A stretch of 64,000 nucleotides of DNA from Anaerolineae bacterium. Lineage in GTDB: Bacteria; Chloroflexota; Anaerolineae; Aggregatilineales; Phototrophicaceae. Below are positions 1-8,494 of this stretch, in pieces (positions within the stretch are counted from its first letter, which is position 1; the number at the start of each line of letters is the position of its first letter). The stretch lies in contig JABWBO010000029.1 in NCBI GenBank assembly GCA_013360465.1, forward strand, positions 1-64,000, read 5' to 3'. Position numbers and translations under genes: made by a program. The notes under the pieces are model-generated. The model saw nothing but the letters and a program-made list of their open reading frames with translations, was not told the DNA's origin and made no database searches.

Positions 1-90
1 CACCCCAAAAATCTGACGATTTTTTGCCCCTCTCCGTTTGGAGAGGGGCGGTTGAGCGCAGCGAAACGGGGTGAGGTTAGGCAATCCGTG
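1..90. repeat. Palindromic intergenic repeat, copy 1 (type A, left end cut by window)
   Basis: This repeat is present four times in the window. It has a core hairpin GCCCCTCTCC (26-35), loop GTTT, GGAGAGGGGC (40-49), then a conserved tail ending in GGGGTGAGG that pairs with CCTCACCCC at the left end (truncated here). Type A also has a small 5' hairpin, AAAAATC (7-13) and GATTTTT (18-24), and ends in GGCAATCCGTG. The copy at 31545 is nearly identical except that the core loop is AAAC. It is non-coding and lies upstream of the first gene. Confidence 0.85.
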
Positions 91-252
91 ACTCACTGAG
101 TATAGTGACTTCCCGACGCAGCGCATCTTTTTGCCCGGCAACATCGTTACATCATGGAATCGGGTTGCCGATCTGATCTTCCACGTCGCGGCAAAACGGC
201 GAGCCATGCAGAAACTTGAACCGACAGCACTGTACGAAAGGATATCACCGGA

Positions 253-672
253 ATGGCAACGCCCAACTACAGCGGCAGCGGCACAAAGGCGGATCCCTGG
301 GTCCTGCAAACCCCGCCGCTCACCTCGGAATATACCCTCTACAAGGACGAGAGCCTCAGCCCGCCGGCGCTGGTCTGCACGGTCGGCAAGACCGTCCTGC
401 TGTACGATCTACGCTGCATCGAGGACCTTCACAAGATGCTCAAGAAACGGGGTGACTGGATGGAACTGGGTAGCGCCGACGAGCAGAAAGAGGCGAAAGA
501 CGGCACGGTCGAAGCCTGGGGGCGCTCGGCGGATAACCCCGTCGGCGGTTGGTATGGTCTGAAGAAAGGGCTGCGCGGGCGTTTCGGCATGTACATCCCG
601 CCGCTGCTGGAACTCCTGGGGCTGGCTGAGGTCGAACACAACGCGCGCGGCAACCGCATGCGGGCGCGCTGA
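253..672 (+). CDS. Small conserved hypothetical protein (possibly DUF6855)
   Basis: A 139-residue soluble protein with no signal peptide or membrane segment. It has a compact alpha/beta look with recurring tryptophans and glycines (DPWVLQTPP at 15-23, SADNPVGGWYGLKKGLRGRFG in the C-terminal half) and a basic end. The layout resembles a family of small proteins of unknown function that I tentatively recall as DUF6855; I assign no role. The ATG at 253 is preceded by AAGGA about 13 bases upstream. Other frames across this stretch give low-complexity Arg/Pro-rich translations, so this is the real frame. It stands alone, with two hairpins just downstream (701-775). Confidence 0.75.
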   Translation: MATPNYSGSGTKADPWVLQTPPLTSEYTLYKDESLSPPALVCTVGKTVLLYDLRCIEDLHKMLKKRGDWMELGSADEQKEAKDGTVEAWGRSADNPVGGWYGLKKGLRGRFGMYIPPLLELLGLAEVEHNARGNRMRAR

Positions 673-700
673 GCATGGAGAGAAGCCGTTCTGCGGGTTC

Positions 701-775
701 GCCAGCCGCTTCACCCGCGCGAGCGAAGCGGTTGGCTGTATCCGATCAGGCGGGCGCTGAAACCAATGCCCGCCT
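701..775 (+). terminator. Two consecutive hairpins downstream of the 253-672 gene
   Basis: The first stem is GCCAGCCGCTTC (701-712) with GAAGCGGTTGGC (725-736), 12 pairs with one G-U. The second is AGGCGGGC (748-755) with GCCCGCCT (768-775). Neither is followed by a T-run, so this is a terminator-like or mRNA-protecting structure rather than a classical intrinsic terminator. Confidence 0.4.
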
Positions 776-831
776 GCGGCGAATCAGCGAGGGTGCGCCA
801 ATCGGGTAGGGCGCGTCATCTCGTGGATGTC

Positions 832-1686
832 TCAGGGACGCCGACCGGATCTGCCGCCGCCGGCGCTCGCCGAATCGTCGTCGCCGGCGCCCGCGTCGCT
901 CAGGTCCAGCCCGATGTCGAAGGTCGCGCTGACGCCAGAGGTCACATCGAGCGCCGTCAGTTCTTCCACCGTCAGCGGACTCAGCGCCACCGTCAGCACG
1001 CCGCCGCTCTGTTGGAAGATGCCGTCAGTGCTGTTCGGCGTGTCCGGCAGACCCTTGGCGGCGTAGGGCACATCGGCGTAAACCTCGGCGATCTGGTCCG
1101 GGTCGAAGAAGAGCCGCGAGGTGAACTCATAGCCCTGGTCGTCGGCGGGATCGGTGCGAATCTTGAAGTGGATATGTACCGCTCGCCCAGAGTACCACCC
1201 CGGCACGATGGTGAGGAACTCGGCGATGCCGTCCTCGTCGGTCACCTGATAGCCGCGCAGCCACGTCTGCCCGCTGGTGTCAAAACCGGCATCCTGCACA
1301 CCCGAATACACGCCGTCGGCGTCGCAGTGCCAGACATCGACCTGCGCGCCCGCCAGCGGGGCGCAGGCTCCGCCGGTCACATCCGAGACACGGTAGATCA
1401 GCCGCAGCGGCAGCCCGTCCTTGATCGACCCGTCGCTGGGGTCGATGCGGATATCGCGCCGGTTCAGTTGATCGTCCACGAAATAGGGACCTTCGGTCAG
1501 TTCGGGGCGGACGATGCACGCCGGCAGTGCCGCGCTCGGCGTGGCAGTGGCGGCATCCTGCGCCATCAGCAGACGGGGGGCGCTCAGCCCGGTGATCAGC
1601 GCCGCGCCGCCCCCGCCGATCAATCTGAGAATTTCGCGGCGGGTGAGTACGCGCCCCACCGGCTTGTCGTCGTTGTGAAGGTCCAT
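832..1686 (-). CDS. Intradiol ring-cleavage dioxygenase-like protein, Tat-exported
   Basis: 284 residues. The N-terminus carries a twin-arginine signal (TRREILRLIG at 15-24, then a hydrophobic stretch), as in other exported members of this family that carry TRR(E/D) near residue 15. The intradiol dioxygenase core (about 55-225) shows the expected Fe(III) ligands: Tyr68 (EGPYFV), Tyr165 (PGWYSG), His171 and His173 (VHIHFK). Catalytic members open catechol-type rings between the two hydroxyls; the substrate of exported Tat versions is mostly unknown. The C-terminus ends in a low-complexity acidic/Gly tail. Transcribed alone on the minus strand, with a repeat copy and a hairpin upstream. The family call is secure from the 2-Tyr/2-His set; the substrate is not. 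Confidence 0.88.
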   Translation of the reverse strand: MDLHNDDKPVGRVLTRREILRLIGGGGAALITGLSAPRLLMAQDAATATPSAALPACIVRPELTEGPYFVDDQLNRRDIRIDPSDGSIKDGLPLRLIYRVSDVTGGACAPLAGAQVDVWHCDADGVYSGVQDAGFDTSGQTWLRGYQVTDEDGIAEFLTIVPGWYSGRAVHIHFKIRTDPADDQGYEFTSRLFFDPDQIAEVYADVPYAAKGLPDTPNSTDGIFQQSGGVLTVALSPLTVEELTALDVTSGVSATFDIGLDLSDAGAGDDDSASAGGGRSGRRP

Positions 1687-1806
1687 CGTCGGTTTTTCCT
1701 CGTGTAGGTGATATTCACAGCTTAGGAGGCGCTTGTTCAGAAATTTTGCAGATCAGATGAATGCCTGCTGAGAAGGCGCTGTCAGGGTGGATGCGCAGCG
1801 CATAAT

Positions 1807-1840
1807 AACGAACAACCTGGTCGCTGCCAGGCTGTTCGTT
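1807..1840 (-). terminator. Strong hairpin, probable terminator of the 1992-2435 gene
   Basis: AACGAACAACCTGG (1807-1820) pairs with CCAGGCTGTTCGTT (1827-1840), with one mismatch and a 6-base loop. On the minus strand it is followed by an AT-rich ATTATG stretch. It lies between the secreted-protein gene and the dioxygenase gene, past repeat copy 2. Confidence 0.45.
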
Positions 1841-1876
1841 TGGAGGGGGAATGGAGGATAGTGTCAGGGTGTGACT

Positions 1877-1990
1877 AGAGCGTGTCTGCAAACCCGGTTT
1901 TCACACAACCTCACCCCCTGCCCCTCTCCGCGCGGAGAGGGGCGGTTGAGCGCAGCGAAACGGGGTGAGGTGAGCAGTTTGCAGACAGAC
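1877..1990. repeat. Palindromic intergenic repeat, copy 2 (type B)
   Basis: Type B copy with outer inverted ends GTCTGCAAAC (1884-1893) and GTTTGCAGAC (1977-1986), inner CCTCACCCC/GGGGTGAGG, and a core hairpin GCCCCTCTCC (1920-1929), loop GCGC, GGAGAGGGGC (1934-1943). The small 5' hairpin found in the other copies is absent. It abuts the stop codon of the 1992-2435 gene. Confidence 0.85.
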
Positions 1991-1991
1991 C

Positions 1992-2435
1992 CTAGAAGTC
2001 CTTCTCCCAGGAGAAGAAGTAGCTTCCGCTGGTGCTGGGCGCGACCAACCAGAGCGTGCCGTCGTCCGAGTAGTTCAGCACCGCGCCGCCCATTTGCGCC
2101 AGGACGACATCGCTGCCGTCACTTTCGGCGATCAGCGTCTCGATTTCCTCGATGGATACGTAGAGAGTCTTATGCGCCGTCTCCGTCGTCGGGTCCCACT
2201 GCCACACCTCGATGCCGCTGACGACATCCACCTGAACTGCCCAGCCGTTCTCGTCTTCCGCCCAGATCGTCTCGTGCGTCTCGTAGATGGCGACCGGCGC
2301 GGCGGCGTCGTAGGCGTTGACCCTGCCATCGGTGAAGTTGGGCGGAGGGGTCTCGGTATCATCGGCGGATACGCTCAACGCGCCCGTGACCATGATGACT
2401 GCCGCGATCATAGACAGACCGAGTTTCTTGACCAT
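1992..2435 (-). CDS. Small secreted protein of unknown function
   Basis: 147 residues with a clear Sec signal peptide (KK, then a hydrophobic run, then ALSVSA, cleavage near residue 25) and an acidic mature part. A longer reading would begin at a GTG at 2450, but the strand reads GTGAGGAGCAAGAACATG. The Shine-Dalgarno AGGAG overlaps that GTG and is well placed for the ATG at 2435, so I choose the ATG. The mature region has several Trp residues and short beta-type segments and no domain I recognise. Monocistronic. Confidence 0.7.
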   Translation of the reverse strand: MVKKLGLSMIAAVIMVTGALSVSADDTETPPPNFTDGRVNAYDAAAPVAIYETHETIWAEDENGWAVQVDVVSGIEVWQWDPTTETAHKTLYVSIEEIETLIAESDGSDVVLAQMGGAVLNYSDDGTLWLVAPSTSGSYFFSWEKDF

Positions 2436-2745
2436 GTTCTTGCTCCTCACTGTACATCCTGTTTGCGAAGGGGCTGTTGTCGTTGTTCAGCCTGCCTTCA
2501 GGATGCCAGAGGGGCGTGGAGAACTGGTGCAGGCATCATGGGGATTCTGTAATCATTCTGAATCGCTATCTCCATAAACCCCGGACGGTTGGCTCGTTCA
2601 TGACCGGGCAGCCGATTTTGGCGCGGCTGCGCTGCTGGCTCAGGTGGTCGCACCTGATCGACCGGAAATTGGCTATACTCAATCCCATGGTGACTGCCTG
2701 TGATGCCGGGCAAGCTGAAGCGGTCACCGGTCAGGGCAGTTTGTA
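2436..2745. other. Intergenic region, no gene seen
   Basis: About 310 bases separate the secreted protein (minus) from the RecQ-like gene (plus), so both upstream regions lie here. A TATACT hexamer at 2674-2679 could be a -10 box for the helicase gene, but no convincing -35 is visible. GGTGAC and GTCACC halves flank 2689-2735. No open frame has a ribosome-binding site or protein-like composition. Confidence 0.4.
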
Positions 2746-4821
2746 ATGACATCTCAGCAGCAGGCGACACTATGGCTTCAGGAGGCGCTTGGTTCGCAGG
2801 CGCAGTTCCGTGAAGGACAGTGGGAAGCGATTGCGGCGCTGGTCGAACGGCGCGAGCGCATGCTAGTGGTGCAGCGCACGGGCTGGGGCAAGAGTCTCGT
2901 CTACTTCATGGCGACCCGCCTGCTGCGCGCCGCCGGCGCAGGACCGACCCTGCTGATCAGCCCGCTGCTCTCGCTGATGCGCAACCAGATCGCCTCGGCG
3001 GCGGGGTGGGGTGTCGCAGCGCAGACATTGAACAGCGCCAACAGCGAAGATCATGCGGAAATTGAGGCGGCGCTGCTGGCGGGTAAGATCGACCTTCTGC
3101 TGATCTCGCCGGAGCGGCTGGCGAACGACCGTTTTCAGATCGAGGTGTGGCAGGAACTGCGTCATGCCATCGGCATGGTCGTCATCGATGAGGCGCACTG
3201 CATCTCTGACTGGGGGCACGACTTCCGCCCGAATTACCGCCGTATCATGCCGCTCCTCGATGATATCGCTGCCGGGACGCCGATCATCGGCACGACCGCC
3301 ACCGCCAATGACCGCGTCGTCGCCGATGTCGCGGCGATCCTGGGCGCATCTCTGAACATTCAGCGCGGCGCGCTCACCCGCGAAAGCCTGAAGCTGTACG
3401 TCTACACCGAGCCGCAGGATTCTGCTCAGCGCCTCGTCCTGCTGGAGTACCTGCTGCACCGTCTGCCGGGCAGCGGCATCGTCTACTGCACGACCACGCG
3501 CGACTGCCGGCTGGTAGCAGACTGGCTGCAAAGCCGGGGTATCCTCGCCAAGGCGTACTATGCCGATGTCGAGGAGTCTCAGGCGGAAGACCGAGAGGCG
3601 CTGGAAGATCAGCTGATGCGCAACGAGGTGAAAGCGCTGGTCGCCAGCGTCGCTCTGGGGATGGGGTTCGACAAGAGCGATCTGCACTTCGTCATCCATT
3701 ATCAGCTGCCGGGCAACATCATCAGCTACTACCAGCAGATCGGGCGCGCCGGGCGCGGCATCGATCAGGCGCACATCGTGCTGATGCACGGACCCGGCGA
3801 CGAAGATATTCAGCGCTACTTCATCGAAACGGCGTTTCCCAAGCCGGAACACGTGCAGCAGACGATAGAGGCGCTTCGGGGGCAGCACCTCAGCCGGATG
3901 GAACTTCAGCAGCGGGTCAACGTCCGCCTTTCGACGCTGGAAAAAATCCTGACGCACCTGGAGGTCGAGCGCATCATCGAAAAGCAGGACCGCGACTATG
4001 TCCTGCGGCGCGTCAATGCCGAGCCGGACTATGGGCGATGGGCGGCGGTGACGCAGACGCGCACCGCTGAACTGGCGCAGATGAAGGCGTATTTGCAGGA
4101 GCGCGGCTGTCTGATGCGCGCGCTCGCCAGGGCGCTCGATGATCCCGCGCCGGTGGAACGCTGCGGGCGCTGCAAGAACTGCACCGGCGCGCAGAGCAGC
4201 TTTCAACCAGCGGCGGCGGATATTCAGCAGGCTCAGCAGTTTTTGCGCCAGGGCAAGCCGCTGCTCTTCGATCCGCGCCGGCGCTGGCCCGCGCGCAGCG
4301 CGCAGTTCCCGAAGACTACCGATATCCGCGTGAATCAGACGGGCATGGCGCTGTGCGGCTTTTTCGACGAAGGCTGGGGGGCGCTGGTGCGCGCGGGGCG
4401 CGCTCAGGGCAACTATGGGGATGATCTGGTCGAAGCTGCGGCGCAGGCGCTCCGGCAGTACTGGGCGTCGACGGGAATCGCCGTCAGCGGCGTCGTCCCT
4501 GTGCCCTCGCTGCGCCGTCCGGCGCTCGTCCCGGGTTTTGCCGAACGTCTGGCGCGCCGCCTCACGCTGCCTTTCGCCGAAGTCGTTCAGCATCAGGATC
4601 AGCATCTACCCCAGGCGGAGATGCGCAACAGTTTCCAGCAGGCTGCAAACCTGCTTTCGCGTTTTTTCGTGACCTCGGCGCTGAAAGGTAAGCCGGTGCT
4701 GCTGGTGGACGACATTGCCGACTCGAAATGGACGCTGACGGTCATCGGCGATCTTCTCCAGCGTAAAGGCTGCGGACCGGTCCATCCCTTTGTGCTGGCG
4801 GTCACCAATACATCGGAGTAG
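2746..4821 (+). CDS. RecQ-family DNA helicase fused to a C-terminal phosphoribosyltransferase-like domain
   Basis: 691 residues. The helicase core (1-360) has Walker A QRTGWGKS (43-50), DEAH (148-151), motif III GTTATAN and motif VI QQIGRAGRG (330-338). A RecQ zinc cluster follows, with Cys455, Cys473, Cys476 and Cys479. About 170 further residues end in VLLVDDIADS (651-660), which resembles the PRPP-binding loop of ComF/type I phosphoribosyltransferases (hydrophobic-DD-x2-S/T). It lacks an HRDC domain, so the fusion replaces the usual RecQ C-terminus. RecQ enzymes unwind DNA 3' to 5' in recombination and fork repair. The role of the added domain is unknown; it may bind nucleotides rather than catalyse. 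Followed 45 bases later by an unidentified gene. Confidence 0.88.
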   Translation: MTSQQQATLWLQEALGSQAQFREGQWEAIAALVERRERMLVVQRTGWGKSLVYFMATRLLRAAGAGPTLLISPLLSLMRNQIASAAGWGVAAQTLNSANSEDHAEIEAALLAGKIDLLLISPERLANDRFQIEVWQELRHAIGMVVIDEAHCISDWGHDFRPNYRRIMPLLDDIAAGTPIIGTTATANDRVVADVAAILGASLNIQRGALTRESLKLYVYTEPQDSAQRLVLLEYLLHRLPGSGIVYCTTTRDCRLVADWLQSRGILAKAYYADVEESQAEDREALEDQLMRNEVKALVASVALGMGFDKSDLHFVIHYQLPGNIISYYQQIGRAGRGIDQAHIVLMHGPGDEDIQRYFIETAFPKPEHVQQTIEALRGQHLSRMELQQRVNVRLSTLEKILTHLEVERIIEKQDRDYVLRRVNAEPDYGRWAAVTQTRTAELAQMKAYLQERGCLMRALARALDDPAPVERCGRCKNCTGAQSSFQPAAADIQQAQQFLRQGKPLLFDPRRRWPARSAQFPKTTDIRVNQTGMALCGFFDEGWGALVRAGRAQGNYGDDLVEAAAQALRQYWASTGIAVSGVVPVPSLRRPALVPGFAERLARRLTLPFAEVVQHQDQHLPQAEMRNSFQQAANLLSRFFVTSALKGKPVLLVDDIADSKWTLTVIGDLLQRKGCGPVHPFVLAVTNTSE

Positions 4822-4866
4822 TGTGCAGCAGTTTCTCGGCAGACGACAACATCTGGGAGGAGACAC

Positions 4867-5745
4867 GTGACCCCGCGCGATCAACATCTACTGTTCAGGC
4901 GCTACCCCCTGGAGGGAGTCGTTCGCATCGGCAGCACCGATGCGCCGACTCCCTACCACATCTACGATGGATCGATGCTGTTCATCGGCGGGACAGCGGA
5001 CGGGACGCGCGCGCGGGAACTGCTGCGCGGCGAGCGGCTCACCCCGATCCTGGACGACCAGGGTAGCGCCCTGATGGCGTTGTGGGTGTGCAATTTCACC
5101 GCCGCCAGCCTCGACCCGCACCACGAACTTCAATTCTCGATTTTCGCGTCGCCGCAGCCAGAGCCGCCGGTGGAGGCGCACCCGCTCGCCATCTTTCGCC
5201 TGCTGGCGCTCAACCCGCGCGCCGTCATGGTGTGTCATGGCTTGTGGAACAATACGCCGCTGGTGGTCGAATACAACCGGAGTCACCTGGGGCTGGATGC
5301 TCGCCTGTGCGCCAGCCGCATCAGCGCCACAGAAGCGGCGAACGAGGGCAGGATGCAGTTCGGCTTTGATGATTTCGAGGGCGGCGGGTGCATCGCTGAA
5401 GGGGATGTGCTGATCCCAGGCAGGCAGGGGCGGCGCATCCTGTTGGACCTGCTGCGCCACGTCGGGGTGGGCGGGACGCTGAATGCGGCGCGCTCGCCGT
5501 TCATCCATGTGCCCGTCGCCAACCCGATCACTCCCGATCTGCCGGAGAACCGGGTTGCGCACACCTACGCCGTCAACGACAGCCAGGTCCTGCGCCCCTA
5601 CGACGGTAGCCAGGATCATCTGGCGATTCATCACCCGCTCTATGCCGCGCTGCGCTTCCGCCCGGCGTTCGTGCAGCAGGCGGAGGGCGTGCGGTTCGTC
5701 TATCTGCGCCCGGAGGCGCTGCCTGTGCCGGCGGCTGCCGTCTGA
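4867..5745 (+). CDS. Unidentified soluble protein, weak acetoacetate-decarboxylase-fold resemblance
   Basis: 292 residues starting at a GTG with a strong GGAGGAG 9 bases upstream. No signal peptide or transmembrane segment. The middle (LMALWVCNFT at about 69-78, ELQFSIFAS at about 87-95) recalls the beta-barrel of the acetoacetate decarboxylase superfamily, but I see no convincing catalytic lysine motif and treat this as weak. It lies 45 bases downstream of the RecQ-like gene on the same strand and could be cotranscribed. It converges with the CehA-type gene, whose stop is 5 bases away. Function not assigned. Confidence 0.6.
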   Translation: MTPRDQHLLFRRYPLEGVVRIGSTDAPTPYHIYDGSMLFIGGTADGTRARELLRGERLTPILDDQGSALMALWVCNFTAASLDPHHELQFSIFASPQPEPPVEAHPLAIFRLLALNPRAVMVCHGLWNNTPLVVEYNRSHLGLDARLCASRISATEAANEGRMQFGFDDFEGGGCIAEGDVLIPGRQGRRILLDLLRHVGVGGTLNAARSPFIHVPVANPITPDLPENRVAHTYAVNDSQVLRPYDGSQDHLAIHHPLYAALRFRPAFVQQAEGVRFVYLRPEALPVPAAAV

Positions 5746-5750
5746 GCCGT

Positions 5751-7127
5751 TCAGCCGAAATAGAGCGGGTTGGTGAGGGTGCGCATCTGCCCGGAGTCGG
5801 TGAGCTGCGCGCGGACGTAGAGGCTGCCTCCCAGCTTCAGCGCGAGGTGAAGCCGCTGATCGTCTTGCGTGATGTCCGCTTCCGTCAGGATGCCGTCACT
5901 GCCCACCAGCTGAAGCGTCCCACCCGCGCCCCCGGTCACCGCGAGGTCCAGTGCGATCTGATCGTCCGCCGGGCGGAGCAGGTGATCCCCCATCATGGAG
6001 CCGCCGGCGTTCAGCGTTATGCCGGGTCCGTCAGGCGCTTCGGTGATAATGCAGTGCCCGGCGCGGATGGCGTCCAGGATGTCCCTGGCGGTCGGCGCAC
6101 GATCCGGCGCGACGTAGACCCGCAGGGTCGGAAAACCCAGCCGCGCGATGTGCGGTCGATGGCTGAAATGATGGTCGCTGCCCCCGACCGCGACCAGCCG
6201 TTCCCCGCGTTTCAGCCGCACCTCCCAGAAGGCGAGGCTGGCGCTGTTCAGCAGTTCCCAGGGACCATTCCACACTTCGACGCAGGTGAAGCCGCCGACT
6301 TCAGGAAACGCCCAGTCGGGACCGTACGGTCGAGGGTGATTGCATGAGATCAGGCAGCCTTGAGCGCGCGCGAAGGCGAGGGAGCGTTCCAGATCGGCGG
6401 GCTGCTGGACACGAAAATCGATCCATGTACTGCCGCCCCAGACGTTCCAGTGCCCGAAATAGGTCGTTACTTCGAGACCGGGGATGAGCAGCAGCGGCGT
6501 CGTGAGTCGCGTCAGATCGACCTGCTGCGTCAGCGTGTTATGGTCGGTGACAGCGAGGAAGTCAAAATCTGCCGCTTCGGCGAGGGCGACGATCTCGGCG
6601 GCGGTCGAATCGCCGTCGCTGTTCACCGTGTGGCAGTGCAGCTCACCGGAATACCAGCCGTCCGCCCGTAGCACTGCGCGCTTGCCATCATCCAGCGCGA
6701 GGCGTGGCGGGAAGGCTGCCTGATTCGCCGCAGCAGCGGGGATGAGGTCAATGTCCACGCGATAAGCGCAGCCCTGCGCTGCGACCTTGTATGCCCCCAG
6801 GCAGATGTGCCACGTTCCCGCAGGGATCGGTCCGGGCATGTAGCCGGGAGTCGCCGAGTCGCGTCCGATGCTGAAGACGCGGCGGGCGCTGCCGCTCCAG
6901 CCGCGAAAGCCGCCGCTCGCAAAGCCGATGCCGCCCGCGTCGAAAATGCCGATGTCGATGGTGCTGCCGCCGGACAGCCCCGGATCAGCGGCGATGGCGT
7001 CGCTGCAGCTGTACTGCACGTCGATCTGCCCGATGCCTTCAGGGACTTCGAACGGCAGATAGAGATAAGTCAGCGCTTGCGCCGGCGTCAGCGCGCCGGT
7101 CAGGGTGAGACGGGCGGGCGGCTTCAA
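5751..7127 (-). CDS. CehA/McbA family PHP-domain metallohydrolase
   Basis: 458 residues. The N-terminal half (1-155) is beta-rich. The PHP domain carries the metal ligands His164 and His166 (ELHCHT), Asp195-His196 (VTDHNT), His264 (SCNHPRP) and Asp318-His319 (GGSDHH). The family includes carbaryl hydrolase CehA and related secreted or cytoplasmic phosphoesterase/carbamate hydrolases; the substrate here is unknown. The reading frame stays open further upstream, but that part is the antisense shadow of the MFS gene. The only sensible start is a TTG at 7125-7127 that overlaps the MFS stop (TTGA), implying translational coupling. Its neighbours suggest the hydrolase acts on something the transporter imports. 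Confidence 0.8.
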   Translation of the reverse strand: MKPPARLTLTGALTPAQALTYLYLPFEVPEGIGQIDVQYSCSDAIAADPGLSGGSTIDIGIFDAGGIGFASGGFRGWSGSARRVFSIGRDSATPGYMPGPIPAGTWHICLGAYKVAAQGCAYRVDIDLIPAAAANQAAFPPRLALDDGKRAVLRADGWYSGELHCHTVNSDGDSTAAEIVALAEAADFDFLAVTDHNTLTQQVDLTRLTTPLLLIPGLEVTTYFGHWNVWGGSTWIDFRVQQPADLERSLAFARAQGCLISCNHPRPYGPDWAFPEVGGFTCVEVWNGPWELLNSASLAFWEVRLKRGERLVAVGGSDHHFSHRPHIARLGFPTLRVYVAPDRAPTARDILDAIRAGHCIITEAPDGPGITLNAGGSMMGDHLLRPADDQIALDLAVTGGAGGTLQLVGSDGILTEADITQDDQRLHLALKLGGSLYVRAQLTDSGQMRTLTNPLYFG

Positions 7128-8338
7128 GCTGACGCCTTCGACTTCAGCACGAAGATGAAGATGATCGCGGTCAGCATTGCCATGCCGCCCCAGAACAGGA
7201 AAGGGGCGCTCAGGGCGATGCCGCTCAGGCTGTTGCCCACCGCCGGCGAAAATGTCCCGCCGAGGCTGCGAATCATGGTGGCGAAGCCGATAGCCGTACC
7301 AGAAAAGGCGTGGTTCAGCCCGTCCACTTCCAGCACGCTGGCGTTGAGGATCGCCATGAACGAGTCGAAGATGATCCCGGTCACGGCGATGACCGGCACG
7401 ACTAGATCGCCATCGACCACACCCAGCAGGCTGACGCCGCTGGAGAGGATGAGTGCGCCGAAGATCAGAAAACCACGCCGCAGGCGCAGGCGATCCGACA
7501 GCACCGAGAGGGGGATCACCGCTATCAGGCTGGTCATGAAGAATGCCGCCAGCGCACGGTCGGCATCCAGCGCTTGCCATCCGATCGATTTGAGGTACGT
7601 CGGCAGGTAGCCTGTGAAGCCCGCAAAGCAGGCGTTGATGCCCATCCCTCCGATGCCCAGAATCCACATATCGCGCAGCCGTATGACGTGCCGAAGCCCA
7701 TCAATGAACGCGGGGTGCGGCGCGTTCCCGGCGTGCTGCTGTTTCGGCGGGTGGACGACGAGCCAGATCAAGCTCAGCGCGATAGCTGCCGCGCCGTAGA
7801 AGATCAGGACCTGCCGCCAGCCGCCAAGTGCCGGCAGGATCACGCTCGTGCTGAGCAGGGGTCCAAGCGTCAGCCCGCCGGCGAACCCCGCCGAGATCAC
7901 CCCGCTCGCCATGCCAAGCTGACGAGGCGGGAACCACCCCCGCGCCACTTTGAAGAGCATGACCGGGATGATCGCCTGGAAGACGCCAAACGCCAGCGTG
8001 CCGAGCAGCAGCGTGTTGAGATCGAGGGCGAAAGCGCGCGTCATGCCGCACAGTCCGGCGAGCAGGCAGGCGGCGACCAGCGTGGCGCGCGTCCCAAAGC
8101 GATCTCCGAGCGTGCCGCCGATCATGGCGAAGAAGATGCCGGCAATCGCGCCTGCGCCCCAGACCACGCCGATCTCTACCAGAGTCAATCCCAGGTCGTC
8201 GGCGATGGTGGCGAACAGCGGCGGGAGCGACATGTTGGGCAGCGTGACGACGGCGAGCGGGGTGAGGGCGCACAAGGCGAGCATGACCCAGCGGTAGCCG
8301 TCGCGAGTCTGGTGTATGGCGAGTGGGTTATTGAGCAT
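7124..8338 (-). CDS. MFS transporter (CynX/nitrate-nitrite-like group)
   Basis: 404 residues, about 12 hydrophobic segments, with the MFS cytoplasmic signature between TM2 and TM3 (GGTLGDRFGTR at about 74-84) and basic loops on the inside. No large soluble domain. It is the first gene of a two-gene operon with the CehA-type hydrolase, overlapping it by four bases. A 156-base gap separates it from the divergent creatininase-family gene, so the three may form one locus. Substrate unknown; a small anion or amide-like compound would fit the neighbours, but that is inference. Confidence 0.85.
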   Translation of the reverse strand: MLNNPLAIHQTRDGYRWVMLALCALTPLAVVTLPNMSLPPLFATIADDLGLTLVEIGVVWGAGAIAGIFFAMIGGTLGDRFGTRATLVAACLLAGLCGMTRAFALDLNTLLLGTLAFGVFQAIIPVMLFKVARGWFPPRQLGMASGVISAGFAGGLTLGPLLSTSVILPALGGWRQVLIFYGAAAIALSLIWLVVHPPKQQHAGNAPHPAFIDGLRHVIRLRDMWILGIGGMGINACFAGFTGYLPTYLKSIGWQALDADRALAAFFMTSLIAVIPLSVLSDRLRLRRGFLIFGALILSSGVSLLGVVDGDLVVPVIAVTGIIFDSFMAILNASVLEVDGLNHAFSGTAIGFATMIRSLGGTFSPAVGNSLSGIALSAPFLFWGGMAMLTAIIFIFVLKSKASA

Positions 8339-8494
8339 GGACGACCTATCGCAATCAGAAAGTTTCTATTCTAGCCGGAGCGATGATGCCAGGACAGCCG
8401 CGCGGACATATCCACCATCGGATTTTCAGTGGGGGGTGGCAGCGTCCGGCGTTCGCGCTATGCTTGAGGGAAACCAGGGGCTAAAGAGGGACCG

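Noticed and set aside
2863..4605. Long minus-strand open frame (580 codons) opposite the RecQ-like gene
   Set aside because: Antisense shadow of a gene with all RecQ motifs; no start signal and biased composition.
7128..7667. N-terminal extension of the CehA-type frame to 638 codons
   Set aside because: The extra 180 codons lie within the MFS gene in another frame of the same strand and are low-complexity Arg/Gly-rich; the TTG at 7127 overlapping the MFS stop is the better start.
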